A DNA stretch of 64,000 nucleotides from Gari tellinella (lineage: Eukaryota; Mollusca; Bivalvia; Cardiida; Psammobiidae): the NCBI GenBank assembly GCA_922989275.2, contig OV277862.1, positions 40,697,786 through 40,761,785 of the forward strand. Reading direction: 5' to 3'. The notes under the pieces are model-generated. The model was not told the origin of the DNA and did no database searches. It was given only the letters and a program-made list of their open reading frames with translations. How positions within the stretch are numbered: position 1 is the first letter of the stretch; every line of letters starts with the position of its first letter. Of this stretch, positions 22,163 through 34,105 are shown piece by piece. Made by a program: the position numbers and the translations under genes.

Positions 22163-22400
22163 GGACGTGGTCCAGTGATAGCACACTCGAATACGATGCC
22201 AGGGGTCGTATTAATTTGATCCCCCGCCAGACCAAGTTCTTTGGATAAGACTTCTTATATAAAAACTGAAGTCTGATGTATCAGTGCTTTAAACTGGGCA
22301 TCTAAAAGAACCAGAGAACTCTGTTGATAATCAAACCTGGGCATCGCTCCCGGGTTTTCTGTATCCACTACCCTCTCTCTGGGGCTTCCAAACATATAGT
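22163..22400 (+). repeat. tRNA-derived SINE
   Basis: The first about 70 bases fold like a tRNA. GGCGG pairs with terminal CCGCC, the D-arm region is TGGTCCAGTGATAGC, and a T-arm GGGGTC...GATCCCC approximates the B box. The following 170 bases (GTCTGATGTATCAGTGC, CTGGGCATCG) do not belong to a tRNA, as expected for a SINE body. The anticodon region is irregular, so it is not a working tRNA. Confidence 0.5.
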
Positions 22401-22732
22401 CCATAGATGGCAGAAAGGGACATTAACAAATAAAACCGACCAATTACAAATTCTCCCCCCAGTCTGTTTTAGGCTCTGTACTGCGACATATTACATGTAG
22501 CTCTAACTTCACTGAAATTTGTCCCAAAATTTTCCCGAGTAGCCAAACAAACATGGCGGCGCACTCGCTACAGTTGACCATGATTATTTTATGTCAAATT
22601 ATGGGTGTACTTATATATTGAAGCTGAAAATCATAAAAAAATGTTTACTTTATACGTTTAATAACCCTTTGAGTTAAAACCCATATTATTTGATAAGTAA
22701 TAGTCAGACGAATCCTTAGATCACCGGTAATT

Positions 22733-22986
22733 GGGTGAACCAGGATACCCCATAGCTGGTTTCTAGTTTTGAAGATAGGTGGCCACTTAAAAGCAGGTTG
22801 AAAGTAAAGCAGAATGTGTCATAAGGCGCACTATGCTTTACTTTCATCCTGCTTTAAGCTACCATCTTCTTGAGTACAGAAACATTTCTAAAGGTATATG
22901 TTTGTAACTGAATCAAATGGAACTATTTTCTTCAGTGGAGGAATAAATTAAAGTCGTAAAAACGTTTTTATGGGGTAATGGGTTAA
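22733..22986 (+). repeat. Family A MITE, left end eroded
   Basis: GATACCCCATAGCTGGTTTC to TATGGGGTAATGGGTTAA, with hairpin AAAGCAGAATGTGTCATAAG and partner. Confidence 0.75.
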
Positions 22987-23029
22987 AAAGGAGACCCTGA
23001 ACCTTCAGCAATGCAGGGGTATCCTACCT

Positions 23030-24190
23030 ATTCAGGAGACGTTTAGAGTAAAATCAGACCGGTTCAATAGACCATCTCTGTACAGTCGAAATAATTTCTT
23101 ATAATCCGTTGATAACATAATTAGTTTTCAATCAATTATTGGCGCAATCGAATTTCTCTTAAGGAGTCTGCTACGTTACTGGAAAATTCCAACGATAAAT
23201 GGAATAATCAATGACTCACTGATAGGCGGGTGCCAAATTACCTCCAAAACAAAATGTCAATTAGCCGGTAGAGTGAAATAAAACATCTCAAGACACACCA
23301 AGCTTTCACAGAAAGTTTGATATCGACATTTCACAACATTTACATTACACTTACAAGCAAAATTCCGATGAAAACTGAAAATAGACTATCAGCGAAGTTG
23401 TCTGACAGTTTTTCGTGGCAGGTGCTTATACCGAATAACTGTTTTCCGCAATGAAGAGCTAACAGGGGAAGTAACTATGTTAAAACAAACTGCTACACTT
23501 TTCTCAGTTGGAAGTTATACTGTTCCCCTCCGCGGTTATCCATGTCATGGAGAAAGGACAACCGCGGAGGGGAACAGGTCCTTTCTCCATGTCCATGTTA
23601 CTGGGCAAATATTTATAGATGATCTAATATATGATGTTTGGATATTTATTAGGTCTAGATCTAGATCGTATGGTCTAGTTAGATCTAATTACACAATATT
23701 ATTAATTCACACGCTAGGCCATCACAAAGTTTAGTCTGCAAAATGTGTCACCTTGAGAAAAATGTCGCTGCCAAATTGGAGAGCTCTACCTGCTTTATGG
23801 TGCCACTACTTTAAAGTTTTCATCACCTAAAAATCACCGTAGCGTTTTGATATAGATCTATTGAGCGGTTCTAGGAATCTTTGGTTTGTTTGGCGCCTTT
23901 TGTTTTCTTTTGAACACTGTTACAGTGTGCATATTATAGGGACCCCAAAGGCCACAGAATTATACACTGTATAATTCCATGCAAAGGCGTAAGTCTTTAC
24001 ATAATGCAGACCAGCTAGGGCGCTAAACTCTTCATCATCATTCTGCTGAATGGTCCTGAAGCAAATAAGACTTCCCTTGAAGCAAGTCCAAGTTCTCTAG
24101 GACTACCCTTCTTAGATATAGGGAGCCTAGACATCAAAGACAGACTACCTATGTCTTACACATTTAATTTATCTAGAACTATAATGGTCT
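23030..24190. other. Intergenic with one GC-rich hairpin
   Basis: The hairpin at 23519-23576 pairs CTGTTCCCCTCCGCGGTT with AACCGCGGAGGGGAACAG. Its loop half CATGGAGAAAGGAC is complementary to GTCCTTTCTCCATG just downstream, giving two competing folds. Nothing else was recognised. Confidence 0.5.
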
Positions 24191-24191
24191 A

Positions 24192-24415
24192 TTAACCCTT
24201 AGCCTGCCACTCACGACTATAGCTCCATATGCAAACAGCTTGGATCCGGATGAGACGCCGAGTAACTCGGCGTCTCATCCGGATCCAAGCTGTTTGACAC
24301 CCGGACAACATTTTCAGCAATTTTGAGCAACTTTGAAGCACTTTGAAACTTGAAGCAGACGAGAAATATAGCAGACGACAATTTATTTGGCGGGCTAAGG
24401 GTTAAAGAACCTTTG
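24192..24415. repeat. TTAA-flanked MITE, family E, reverse of 10321
   Basis: TTAACCCTTAGCCTGCC to TTTGGCGGGCTAAGGGTTAA, with hairpin CAGCTTGGATCCGGATGAGA and its complement around GAGTAACTC almost perfect. Both TTAA borders are intact. Confidence 0.85.
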
Positions 24416-25073
24416 AAGAGACCTTTGAAAAAGAAGATCTTTTAACCTTGCAAATTCGGTTATTTATAAAACAATATAGTGCTGCAAATCGAGGGCCGTT
24501 TTGGACACCTAACCGGTCTCCATCTGTAAACAAAGGTTTCTATATACCAAAATGTTCGTACAAGTGTGTAGATTATGAAACTGCTTGTTGCAGTTGTGAT
24601 TTCTTGGGCCAACATCGGTGATCGAGTCTATTTTAGCATCAGTTTAAGTCGATAGTAAAGACTAGGTGTCGAATTGCGCTGTTTACCTTGTATCTATAAT
24701 AGAAGTAGATCTATAGCAAAAAAAAAAATGTATATATATTTATATTTTTTTTAAGAAGGGGGGGGGGGGGGGGGTTAATAGATAATAAAGTATGTGTCAA
24801 GTACCTGTGGGAATATCATAAGGCAGCAGTTTAACAGCTAGTAGATCTATATATTTCGACAGACAATGGACATTGGACATGATGGGGAAGCATTCAATTA
24901 AACCTAAATTTTCTCTCATTTAATTTTTTAATGTTATCTCCGGCAAATCATGATAAAACTAGGTAGATCTATCTATAAATATAACTAGAAAGCGCACCCT
25001 AATGAAATAATAATGGTAAACCCTGGCCATGTTGATAAAGAGAGACTGAATTTTTAATTAACCTGCTGATCTA

Positions 25074-25277
25074 CAGTCGAAACTTCGAACTCGCTGAAAT
25101 CGATCGTATATCTAGACCAGTATTTCACGAGTTTAAATTCGATAATTCGATAATTCGATCTCGCTTAAGTCTTACATACTTAAATGTCAAAGTTAAAACG
25201 TGGCCAAGCCACGTTTTAAATTTTGAAATATAAGTTGATTCGTATTAACGCGAGTTCGAAGTATCGAGTTACGACTG
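25074..25277. repeat. TA-flanked MITE, family P (CAGTCGAAAC ends)
   Basis: CAGTCGAAACTTCGAACTCG at the left and CGAGTTCGAAGTATCGAGTT then ACGACTG at the right, bounded by TA on both sides. The inner hairpin is AAAACGTGGC/GCCACGTTTT. Short CAGT-type ends with TA duplications are typical of Tc1/mariner-pogo elements. A left-end relative lies at 62765. Confidence 0.8.
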
Positions 25278-25853
25278 TATTTTCTTTGAACAGTTACATT
25301 GTTAAGCCATCTTGGATGATTTTCATCTATAGTATTTTTTTATTTGTGTTTGTTTGTCCACGAATACATTTATCATACCAAACAGTGCAGACTTTTGGCG
25401 ACACTTTTTGTGTCGATTTTTGTATTCACATTGATTATTTATTTTATAACCGTCCTTTCCTAAAGATAAAAGTTTTGACCTAGACAAAGCTGCAATAATA
25501 CAGTAATTATATACTAAACTTCGTCATTAGGATCACTCAATAAACAATATGCATGTAATTATTTTTGGTGTTTTGAGGCATACGATTGATCAGGATGAAA
25601 TTAAAGCAGAGCTTTTAATGAGCTCTACTTTCTGCTTTAAACTGTCACATGTGTTTCAAACCAGCATATGCTTTTATTAACAACACGACCTGGACACTTT
25701 TATATAGAAAAGTGCTTTAGTTTAAATTGGATACCGCACACGTTAGAGTGGGCGGAGTTTCCCCGCCCATGCAATAACTGATGGAAAACCATGCAGTTAA
25801 CTAGTTAACTGCACGAAAATGGCCGACATCCGGTGTGTCAGATATCTACATAG

Positions 25854-26045
25854 CAGAGCCCCAGATAAGAGAGAGTAAACGGAACAAATCCAAATGTTCT
25901 AACTTATTTAAACACTTAATCCTATGGTATTACTACTCATTAGAATCGTCCCGAAGAGACGATTCTAGTGAGTAGTGACACCATAGGGTTAAGTGCAGAA
26001 ATAAAGATTTTAGTTTTTGAAATACTCCTCTTATCTGGAGCCCTG
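25854..26045. repeat. Family B MITE
   Basis: CAGAGCCCCAGATAAGAGAG to CTTATCTGGAGCCCTG, with a complete central hairpin ATTAGAATCGTCCCG / GACGATTCTAGT. Flanks ACATAG and CAATAG only partly agree. Confidence 0.8.
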
Positions 26046-26065
26046 CAATAGTAATAGCAGCACAA

Positions 26066-26500
26066 GTCACAATGGAGAAATAACACGATTTGTTTCAATA
26101 AACGATTTTGTGCAAAACTAATAATTCATTTTCAACCAGTTTCGATCTAGATCAGACGTCAGGCTCCAAATTGTTTGTCATCGACATTTCTTTTAAATGA
26201 CGATGTGCCAAAAACAATTTTTCCTTTGCAATCAGTCTAAACATTGGATCCAGATAAAATGTCTGGCGTCTGATTAGTAGTCGAAACACACGCGGCTGCT
26301 AAATACAGGATTATAGCTTCTTGTACTTCTTTTCTCCCACATTAAACTGCCATTGATCTGTCTCCAAACAATACAGTTAAATGTATTCTAATCCGAGTGG
26401 CTAACAGTTTGGAGGCTGATCAGACACCTTGTACAAAGCGTCTTATCTAGATCCAAATAGTTTGCAAAGGAAACAATTCTAAATATAGCACAAAGCCGCT
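26066..26500. repeat. Degenerate hairpin-core MITE remnants
   Basis: CAATGGAGAAATAACACG looks like a worn family G end. Two worn cores follow: CCAGTTTCGATCTAGATCAGACG near 26139, and GTTTGGAGGCTGATCAGACACC pairing with GTCTTATCTAGATCCAAATAG near 26407-26461. Confidence 0.4.
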
Positions 26501-26676
26501 GATTGAAAAATGCAAACGTATTCTCCATTGCAAATCGTTCCGTTATCACTGCGCCGATATCCATTTTAAGTAAACACGCGCGAAAACTAGTGACGCAAAT
26601 ATTTCCAGAAATTTACAGCACGAATTCATTACCGGTAACACATTGCCCGAGAAAGCGATCTATGCTGGAAATTGTC

Positions 26677-26978
26677 GGATTGGTCAATGAGTATACGTTC
26701 CAATCATTGATTGGTCTCTATTATGGGGTTTACACTACCTTTGATTAACAAAGCGCTCAACATTTATTATTATTTGCGCAGTTATGCGGGATTGTTCCTG
26801 TCACTGATTGGTCGTTCAAATGGGGATTCTAATGGATGTCAAAAGCGCTCAATATTTGGAGTAAATTGCACAGAGCCCAACCTATTGGTCTATATTTGGC
26901 CTCGTTACAAGCGATATATTGCAGTAGCTCCATTCGTTATCTAATTAAACACGCCCACATACACTCGTGCGCATGCGC
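26677..26978 (+). promoter_or_regulatory. Candidate upstream control region for the FAXDC2-like gene
   Basis: Four GATTGGTC or ATTGGTC motifs, the reverse of CCAAT (26679, 26710, 26807, 26884), and a TGCGCATGCGC (26968-26978) that fits the NRF1 site. The region is about 0.8-1.1 kb upstream of the exon 1 ATG, so a non-coding first exon would be needed if this is the promoter. The motifs are seen; the regulatory role is inferred. Confidence 0.3.
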
Positions 26979-27042
26979 GCACTCATGTACAGTGTGCGCG
27001 TTTAATTGAGATAACTCGTGGGAGCTATGCAATATATATAAC
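26909..27042. repeat. Imperfect inverted repeat around the NRF1-like site
   Basis: ATATATTGCAGTAGCTCC and TTATCTAATTAAACACG at the left mirror GCGTTTAATTGAGATAAC and GGAGCTATGCAATATAT at the right. The GC-rich spacer between them holds TGCGCATGCGC. Confidence 0.6.
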
Positions 27043-27074
27043 ATGCCTAGCGACGACTATACTCGCCATATCTA

Positions 27075-27262
27075 CAAACAGTGTATCTATGATGAGCACA
27101 TGATCTATGATGGTCCTGTGCAAACCAGTGTAGACCCTGACGAAAGGACTCCTGAAGAATATTGCGAAACTCCACCATAAATAGTTTTAAAAAATGAAAC
27201 AGACTTTAAATATTGGAAACTGGAATTGTCAATGTAAATTTCAGGGGTGAATGAGTTAAGAA
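27075..27262 (-). repeat. Family D fragment
   Basis: CAAACCAGTGTAGACCCTGACG, CTGGAATTGTCAATGTAAAT and TTTCAGGGGTGAATGAGTTAA match reverse family D. The left end and hairpin are damaged. Confidence 0.55.
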
Positions 27263-27799
27263 TGATTGCCAAAGCAATATCTTTTACTGTATTCAACGAC
27301 ATAATTTGCCACAAGATCTTTTATGAAACGGGTCGCTGAATACTTAAAAGGCAAACACTTGCGTCCAATATATTTAAATAATAAAGTACCGGTAATTATG
27401 CAAGCGCTGTATGTGGTCACTATATAGATAGCAGTCGCCATTTTAATGAAAAGAAATCATTTCAAACTAGGCGATATTTTCAAATTATCATCACGTGGAT
27501 AAGATTGAAGTAGGTCAGGCTTTAAATTGCTGAAACAATAAGTGCATATTAAAACCAAACGGATCTTAAATTCTACTTAAACTTTACCTTTTCTCCATTG
27601 CTTTCATGTTGATTTGAATATACATGTACCTTGTAAAACAGAAACTTGTATATAACTGTATGAGCACAAACATAACAAACACACTTCGTTTTGCATAGTA
27701 TATATGCCGCTTTTGGTAACCTTAAAACTCTAACAATGTTTACATTTCTATTAATAACATTACCCGACATAGCTTACCGTGAGGAGGCGAGTGTTAAAC

Positions 27800-27890
27800 A
27801 TGGATACAGTATTCACACCGATTGATTTAGCATCAGTCAAGGAGAATTATGCGCATCTGTCTTTTGATGAAGGTTTGGCAACAGTTCTGG
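27800..27890 (+). CDS. FAXDC2-like fatty acid hydroxylase, exon 1 of 5
   Basis: Start ATG at 27800 opens MDTVFTPIDLASVKENYAHL, a soluble N-terminal segment of 30 codons plus one base. It ends at a strong donor (CTGG|GTGAGT). This ATG is chosen because it is the only one in frame that joins cleanly to exon 2 (one base carried over, completing an Ala codon). The N-terminus is shorter than in vertebrate FAXDC2, so a further upstream exon cannot be excluded. The full five-exon protein is 272 residues. Confidence 0.65.
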
Positions 27891-30800
27891 GTGAGTTTAG
27901 ACCAAACAGATAACGGGTATTGAAGACTAACACATACATTAAACGAGCAGTGACAAATCACCGTTTCAGTAAACATGTTAACCCCGTTTTATCTGCCAGG
28001 ATATCGTCTGCATCGAATCTGTCGTCTGCTTTCATTAATCAGATTTATAATTCAGGAATTTACAGCTAAGAAACGTCTAAATAAGTAGAAAATAGTTGGC
28101 ATCTTGATCAAATGTAAATTTACTCGACACCACATCAGAAACCAATGCTTCGACCCTATCACTTTCCCACTTTATAATTTTCCACAGTTTTGTTCATATC
28201 AAGATTTTTCCAGGAGTTGTAGCTAGAGGTCCATTTTACAGGTTCTTATGTGACTCACACATGTAAATGTCCCATACAGGTGCAGTGGTAAAACTTGATA
28301 AAATATCACTTTTTTCATAGAAAACTGCAAAAGTTGCAATTTGTGTTTTTGAGTAAACGAGCATGTATTACAGTTCAATAATGGATAATGAACATTGAAA
28401 GGCAATTCATTGTTTTTACCAACGAATTACATCTCTAAGAACATTACAATGTAAAATTCAAAGGATTTGAATTTTGATGAAATCTCAGAAATGTCACATT
28501 TTGATCAGAACAGAACACATCTTCATGATTGTTTTCTCGGGTTTCGTCTACAGGACCTATACACTTGTAACATTTATCAGAAACCGTTAAGGGAACCCTT
28601 GGCAATAATATCTCCAAATTTGGAAGAAATCGAACAAAAATGTTGGAAGTTATGCGGTGAGAAAGTGATAGATTCAATTTATTGGTACCTTTGAAGGTTA
28701 CACCCTTGATGCTTAGCAAACTTTGAGTAGTTTATAGTTCACGCAGATTGGGCAGTGAATGGATTAAAAGAAATGCAATCTGGAAACAAAATATGGAACG
28801 CCGTCTTGACAAATATTCAATTATATGACTATATCTAGTTCATTAAAGATTTGGTTGAGATATAAGTTACTCTATTCTAACTAAATATATATATATTCCC
28901 GAGCGCTTTCGACAGTCACGTCTTCATAAGGGGATATGCAATAATGCAATGAACTTGTTTTGGTTTTAAAACAAGTCGGATGTTTTCACAAAATGTCGGT
29001 GTATACAATGACTCTCTGTGCTGAACGCTTTAGAACAAGTTTGCTCTTTTAAAAAAATACTTTCAGGTAGTGAATGATGGATGGATGAGTTTGGGTTTAC
29101 GGCAATTAAAGATATATTCAAAATGATTAAAGATTCAATTCAATTAAAGATTCAGTTAAAGATATCTTTAATTCAATTAATCAATGGATGTTATTAATGT
29201 ATTAATGGTTTTAATGTTTATATCAACAATGACAATGTACATGTGCCTGGTTCGTAACCAGCCCAAACGCAACAGAGCTTATAAAATTGGTCTTATGGCG
29301 AGTGTCATTTTATTATATTGTCGTAATATAGCAGAAAAATGATTCATTTCCGATATAGGTATGAAAGTTAGTAGCTGCATTACCAATATTTCTAAAAACA
29401 GCATCCAGAATCCTTACCATCGAGCTGTCTGATAACTGTACCAAAATACAGACAACTCGAACTACTTTATCTACAAAACACATATCCTTGATTCAAGATT
29501 AAGGTCCATGTAACGTCATTTCTGAGACTAATATCAAATAAATCTAGATCTTATGCTGTAGCTTCTGCCATCTGGTAATAAAATAAGGGGTTTCTTTTAA
29601 ATATATCAATATGGCGTTCATGTCTTTTTCTAAAACCGTACAGTAAAACGCCTATATATGTCTGAGAGTTTTACACAGACATATTTTGTCGGAAGAGGAA
29701 GTAGTCGTTATTTCATAAACTACATGTACATTTGTACCGGTAAATGGAATTTACGAATTTAACCGCATCTTCAATAATAAATATATCATCATTTATAATT
29801 TTAAATTTAAAATGTTCAAATGAATTCAAATAAGTTTTGGATATGACTAGATCTACTTAAAGGTGTCTTAAAATAAACTATATAACGGTAAATGAAATTT
29901 ACGAATTTAACCGCATCTTCAACAATAAATATATCATCATTTATTATTCTAAATTTAAGATATTCAAATGAATTCAAATAAGTTTTGGATATGTCTATTT
30001 AAAGATGTTTTTAAATGTTAATTAATTGGAAATTTCTTCAAATGGATTAAAATATCTTCAAATGACTGTGCGTGCTTGAAGATACCTGTAATTTAATTGA
30101 AAATATATTTACTTGAATCGAATATCACTTATCATTTGAAGGTATACTTAATTAATTGAAGACATAGAATGTATTTAATTAATTGAAAATATCGTTAATG
30201 AATTAAATACATGTTAAAACAAGTTCTATTATCGAATGAGTGTATATTACACCACGGTTGTAAAATGATCGTGTCATTATTTTCACTTCTTGAAACTGAT
30301 TTATAAAAGTCCCATGGTCATATCGCCAAACAATTATTTGAACATCTTCAGTGTGAACAAAATTAAGAGAATAAAAGTTCTGGGCATCTAAGATTTGTCA
30401 TTCGAATAAAAAGGTCAAGTTACTACATCTTATTTTTGGTTAGGACCTTTCCCTCTAATACTATTGCTAGAAATGAATTTAACGGTTTAAAGATGAAACT
30501 ATATTGAACTTGTATATTTAAAGAGCCTTAAAAACCAGATGTTTCTTTCATGCGGCAACATAAATACGTAAATAAATATTAGTTAACAACTATATAAAAG
30601 GAATTATGTTAAAGAAAACATTTCAAAGCCAAAATGCAATAATGAGTCCGTGCCTTTTCTTCCACTAAAAATGTCAATTTGATATCTGATTTCAAATCTC
30701 TTTGACCTTAGACACCATCTGCATTAAAATTGTTGTCTGCTTTTATTTCTCAAATTTAAAATTTAGGTAGATCTAAATTGACTAAAGTAATATCGCAATG

Positions 30801-30910
30801 GGTGTCAAACGAATTTGTCTGATTAGAGTCCAAACTGCTTGCATTTAACCATTGCATTCGGAGTAAGGCATTGAATATGTTGAATTGAAATGTTATTGAA
30901 ATTGCATACA

Positions 30911-31161
30911 TTAACTCTTTCCTCCCTGAAACTTTAAATGGAAAATTCCAGTTTCCATTTTAGTCTAGTCCATTTCCGACTTTTAAGGGTTGTTTTTGTC
31001 AATGTTTGGCATTGTGACAAACAGTGAAGATCCTGATCAGAGGGCTCCTTTCGGAGCCCTCTGATCAGGGTCTTCACTGTTTGCATAGGACAAGTGTACT
31101 ATCCACATGTACACTGTTTGAAAAGGACGCCTATATGCGGTACTAGGGTTCAAAGGGTTAA
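30911..31161 (+). repeat. Family D MITE
   Basis: TTAACTCTTTCCTCCCTGAA to ACTAGGGTTCAAAGGGTTAA. The hairpin AAACAGTGAAGATCCTGATC and its complement around CTCCTTTCGGAG is almost perfect. The right TTAA is shared with the next element. Confidence 0.85.
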
Positions 31162-31355
31162 CTCTTTGCATGCTAGCGGCGGATATGTCCCACAGTGATT
31201 ACCTTAACAAACAGCTTGGAAGCGAAACGCGATGTCTCATCAGGATTCAAACTGTTTGACACTTCCTGATGCTGCTATCAAAATAACTTTAGAAAACTCT
31301 ATTTTAGAACAATATCAGACGACAATTGTTGCAATTATCCAGCATGCAGAGATAA
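31158..31355. repeat. Family F MITE abutting family D
   Basis: TTAACTCTTTGCATGCTAGCG to CAGCATGCAGAGATAA. Its left TTAA (31158-31161) is also the right TTAA of the family D element. The core hairpin AAACAGCTTGGAAGCG / TTCAAACTGTTTGACAC is partly degraded. Confidence 0.7.
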
Positions 31356-31499
31356 AGAATCATGCTTACAATAGTTTCTTACATACTCAAACTTGTGTCG
31401 AGCGGCCATTTTATTTAGACAGATGAACAAAAGTAAAACTAAAAATTCTTATTTTTGTTTTTTGTTATACTTCTGTCCTGCATTAAGCTGTCACTTGTA

Positions 31500-31730
31500 T
31501 TAAACTCTTTGCACGCTAGCGACGGAAGCATGTCTCACAGTGATTACCTTTGCATTTTACTGTTTGGATCCAGATGAGACGTCGCGTAACGCAGCGTCTC
31601 ATCAGGATTTAAACTGATTGACACTCAGATCCTATTTTGAAAAGAAATTTAGAAAAAATCTTTTTTTTTAGAAAAGTAGCAAACAACAATCATACAGACA
31701 GAAAAATTACACAGAATGCAAAGAGCCAAA
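31500..31730. repeat. Family F MITE
   Basis: TTAAACTCTTTGCACGCTAGC to ACAGAATGCAAAGAGCC, with hairpin ACTGTTTGGATCCAGATGAG and partner around GCGTAACGC. The right TTAA is lost. Confidence 0.7.
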
Positions 31731-31973
31731 AACTGATAAATAACTTCCATTTAAGTGGCCGCTTAAAGCCGCATTGTGCTTTTGAGAAACCTGCATAAAA
31801 CGGTTGTTTGGGGTCCCATTTGAACTACGTGGGACGTGATTCTTTCACAAAAACCGGTTTTATCTAAGCAATTCGCTTTTTAAGTTTTATTTATAATATT
31901 TTGGTGCTAGCACCAATTAAAAAGCCTCCCTTGTCAATGGAAAGAAGGACAACTCTGTAAATACAGGGCTCCA

Positions 31974-32145
31974 GATAACGGAAGTATTTCGAAAACTTAA
32001 ATCTTTATTTCTGCTTTTAAACCCAATGGTGTCATACTCATTAAAATTGTCTCGAATAGACGGTTTAATCAGTAGTAACACCATAGCATTCGGTGCTGAA
32101 ATGAGTGAGAAAATGTTAGATTGGTTCAGATTACTCTCGCTTACA
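31974..32145. repeat. Family B MITE, worn
   Basis: CAGGGCTCCAGATAACGG at the left. TGGTGTCATACTCATTAAAATTGTCTC and ACACCATAGCATTCGGTG are in the interior. The right end has only CTCTCGCTTACAT left. Confidence 0.65.
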
Positions 32146-32165
32146 TGTTTAGCTGGAACATCTGG

Positions 32166-32366
32166 ATAACCCTTATTCTGCTGCACAGACGTCTGCTTCG
32201 ACATTGTCGTCTGCAAAATGTGTTCAGTTTAGATTTATGCATTGTTTTAATTAAACAAACCTTAAGACGAGTGTCAAATAGTTTGGATCCAGATGAGACG
32301 CCACGTTACGCGGCGTCTTTTTAGATTCAAATAGTTTGTAAACTCCGTAAAGTAGGCACAGGGTTA
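32166..32366. repeat. Family E/F-type hairpin MITE
   Basis: TAACCCTTATTCTGC to GTAGGCACAGGGTTAA, with core hairpin AAATAGTTTGGATCCAGATG / TTAGATTCAAATAGTTTG around ACGTTACGC. Sits between two other repeats in intron 1. Confidence 0.6.
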
Positions 32367-32439
32367 AACACTATGAGATTCAATAACAACGTGTATATAT
32401 CTTTCACTGTGGGTAAACGGTCAAATAAACTATAGAGAA

Positions 32440-33290
32440 TGTATACCTTGAGCTTGCTGAAAATGACTGTTTCAGCCTTGTCCGCTCTCTAACTCAAACA
32501 TTTCTTTTTGGATCTTCACCAAACTTGCTACAAATGTTTATTAGTATAGAATCTAGGTCAGGTTCAATAACTAGCAAATTCGCATAAGGCATGTCTGAGT
32601 TATTGCTGAAAAATGCTGAAACAGTCATTTTTTAATACATAAAGGGCAAAAACTCAGATATGCCACATGCGATTTTTGTAATAATCAAACTAAACCTAAA
32701 TTTTATATACTTAAACATTTTCAGCAAGTTTAATGAATATCCGATAAAAACTGTATGTGTTAGAGTGCAAAAAGTGACTGAAACCGTCATTTTTCATTAA
32801 TAAACAGGCAATAACTTAGATATACCTTATGCGCTTTTAGTAGTAATCATACTAAACCTTGATATTATATCAATAAATATTTTCAGCAAATTTGGTGAAG
32901 ATCCAATAAAACGTATTTGTGTTAGAGAGCAAACCTTGCTGAAAACAGTCATTTTTTAATACATAAAGGGCAAAAACTTAGGTATGCCACATGCGATTTT
33001 AGTAATAATCAAACTAGACCTGAATTTTATATGAATAAATATTTTCAGCATGTTTGGTGAATATCCGATAAAAACTGTTTGTTTTAGAGTGCAAAAATGA
33101 CTGAAACAGTCGTTTTTTATAAATTAACAGGCAATAACTCAAAAATACCTTATGCGATTTTAGTAGTAATCAAACTAAACCTTGATTTTATATCAATGAA
33201 CATTTTCAGCAAGTTTGTGGAAGATCGGATAAAAGATATTCGAGTTAGAGAGCGGACAAAAAGTGTGATAGTCTAACTGACTGATGGATC
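32440..33290. repeat. Tandem-core repeat in intron 1
   Basis: About five diverged units of roughly 160 bp. TTTTCAGCAAGTTTGGTGAA-type sequence recurs near 32516 (worn), 32718, 32880, 33041 and 33203, each with ACTGAAACAGTCATTTTT and AATAATCAAACTAAACC. Flanked by GAGTTAGAGAGCGGAC-like sequence. Same style as the other tandem-core elements, but no end hairpin was found. Confidence 0.6.
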
Positions 33291-33545
33291 GACCGTCGAA
33301 GGTAATTGCGGTTGCACACGGTGATGTTGACTCCGGCTGTATCACGTGATACTAAGCCGTGTGGTAAGGTTTATGGCAGACGCTCTATGTTCGGTTTGTT
33401 ATGATTTTAAATCGCCCTTTTTGGTGATTTAGGTCCGTCTTCATCATTTCATAGATCAGTTTGGCCCATTAGAATGTTCAAACATTATTATTAACCGTTA
33501 TTGTATTTCAGACATTATGAAAAGGTCTGAAAACACAATGGAACT

Positions 33546-33801
33546 TTAACTCTTTCCTCCCTGAAACTTAAAATGGACAATCACAGTTTCCATTTTAGTC
33601 TAGTCCATTTCTGACTTTTAAGGGTTGTTTTTTGTCAATGTTTTGCATTATGACAAACAGTGAAGACCCTGATCAGAGGGCTCCTAGCCTAGGAGCCCTC
33701 TGATCTGGGTCTTAACTGTTTGCATACGACAAGTATACTATTCAAATGTACGTATGTTTGCAAAGGACGCCAATATGCGGGACTAGGGTTCAAAGGGTTA
33801 A
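33546..33801 (+). repeat. Family D MITE, 37 bp before exon 2
   Basis: TTAACTCTTTCCTCCCTGAA to GACTAGGGTTCAAAGGGTTAA, with hairpin AAACAGTGAAGACCCTGATC and its complement around CTAGCCTAG. Only 37 bases separate its right TTAA from the first base of FAXDC2-like exon 2, so the branch point must lie in that strip or in the MITE. Confidence 0.85.
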
Positions 33802-33838
33802 CACAGGTTTGACTGTAGAATCAAATGTATTCTTCCAG

Positions 33839-33960
33839 CCCTGAATATTGTGTTCATGGTATCATTCTGGTCTGTCGGACTTGCCTTCCTCTACACTGAT
33901 TTGACAGGGAGACCAAAATGGATGCTGAAGTACAAAACACAACCGAGGAAAAACCAACCG
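33839..33960 (+). CDS. FAXDC2-like fatty acid hydroxylase, exon 2 of 5
   Basis: Acceptor TCTTCCAG|CC. The two leading bases complete Ala with exon 1. Encodes ALNIVFMVSFWSVGLAFLYT (a transmembrane helix), then DLTGRPKWMLKYKTQPRKNQP, the juxtamembrane T-G-x-P-K-W-x-x-K-Y-K pattern of FAXDC2 proteins. Ends in phase 0 at CCG|GTACTT, a usable but non-consensus donor (no G at +5). The donor call rests on frame and family continuity with exon 3. Confidence 0.75.
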
Positions 33961-34105
33961 GTACTTTTCAATAGTTCTATGATATTAAGCCACCATCCAT
34001 GAATGATGAATTATGAGTCTTATTTACATTCTAAAATTGCTAAGCACCACAGGGACTATTTTTGAAATATTCGTTTTCATGTATGGTGATAACGTAAAGC
34101 TATTT

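Larger units (their letters stand above)
27891..33838 (+). other. Intron 1 of the FAXDC2-like gene, repeat filled
   Basis: GTGAGT to CTTCCAG. 27.9-29.1 kb shows no recognisable element. 29.1-30.2 kb is very AT-rich and simple, with TTAATTGAA motifs and a direct duplication of about 146 bp (29741 and 29887, AATTTACGAATTTAACCGCA). The second half is MITEs and a minor tandem array, listed separately. Confidence 0.6.

Noticed and set aside
22163..22232. A functional tRNA gene.
   Set aside because: The acceptor and T-arm are recognisable, but the anticodon region is irregular and a SINE body follows.
26503..26944. Overlapping 77-81 codon frames before FAXDC2-like exon 1.
   Set aside because: No domain features, overlapping frames, and the region is better explained by CCAAT motifs and repeats.
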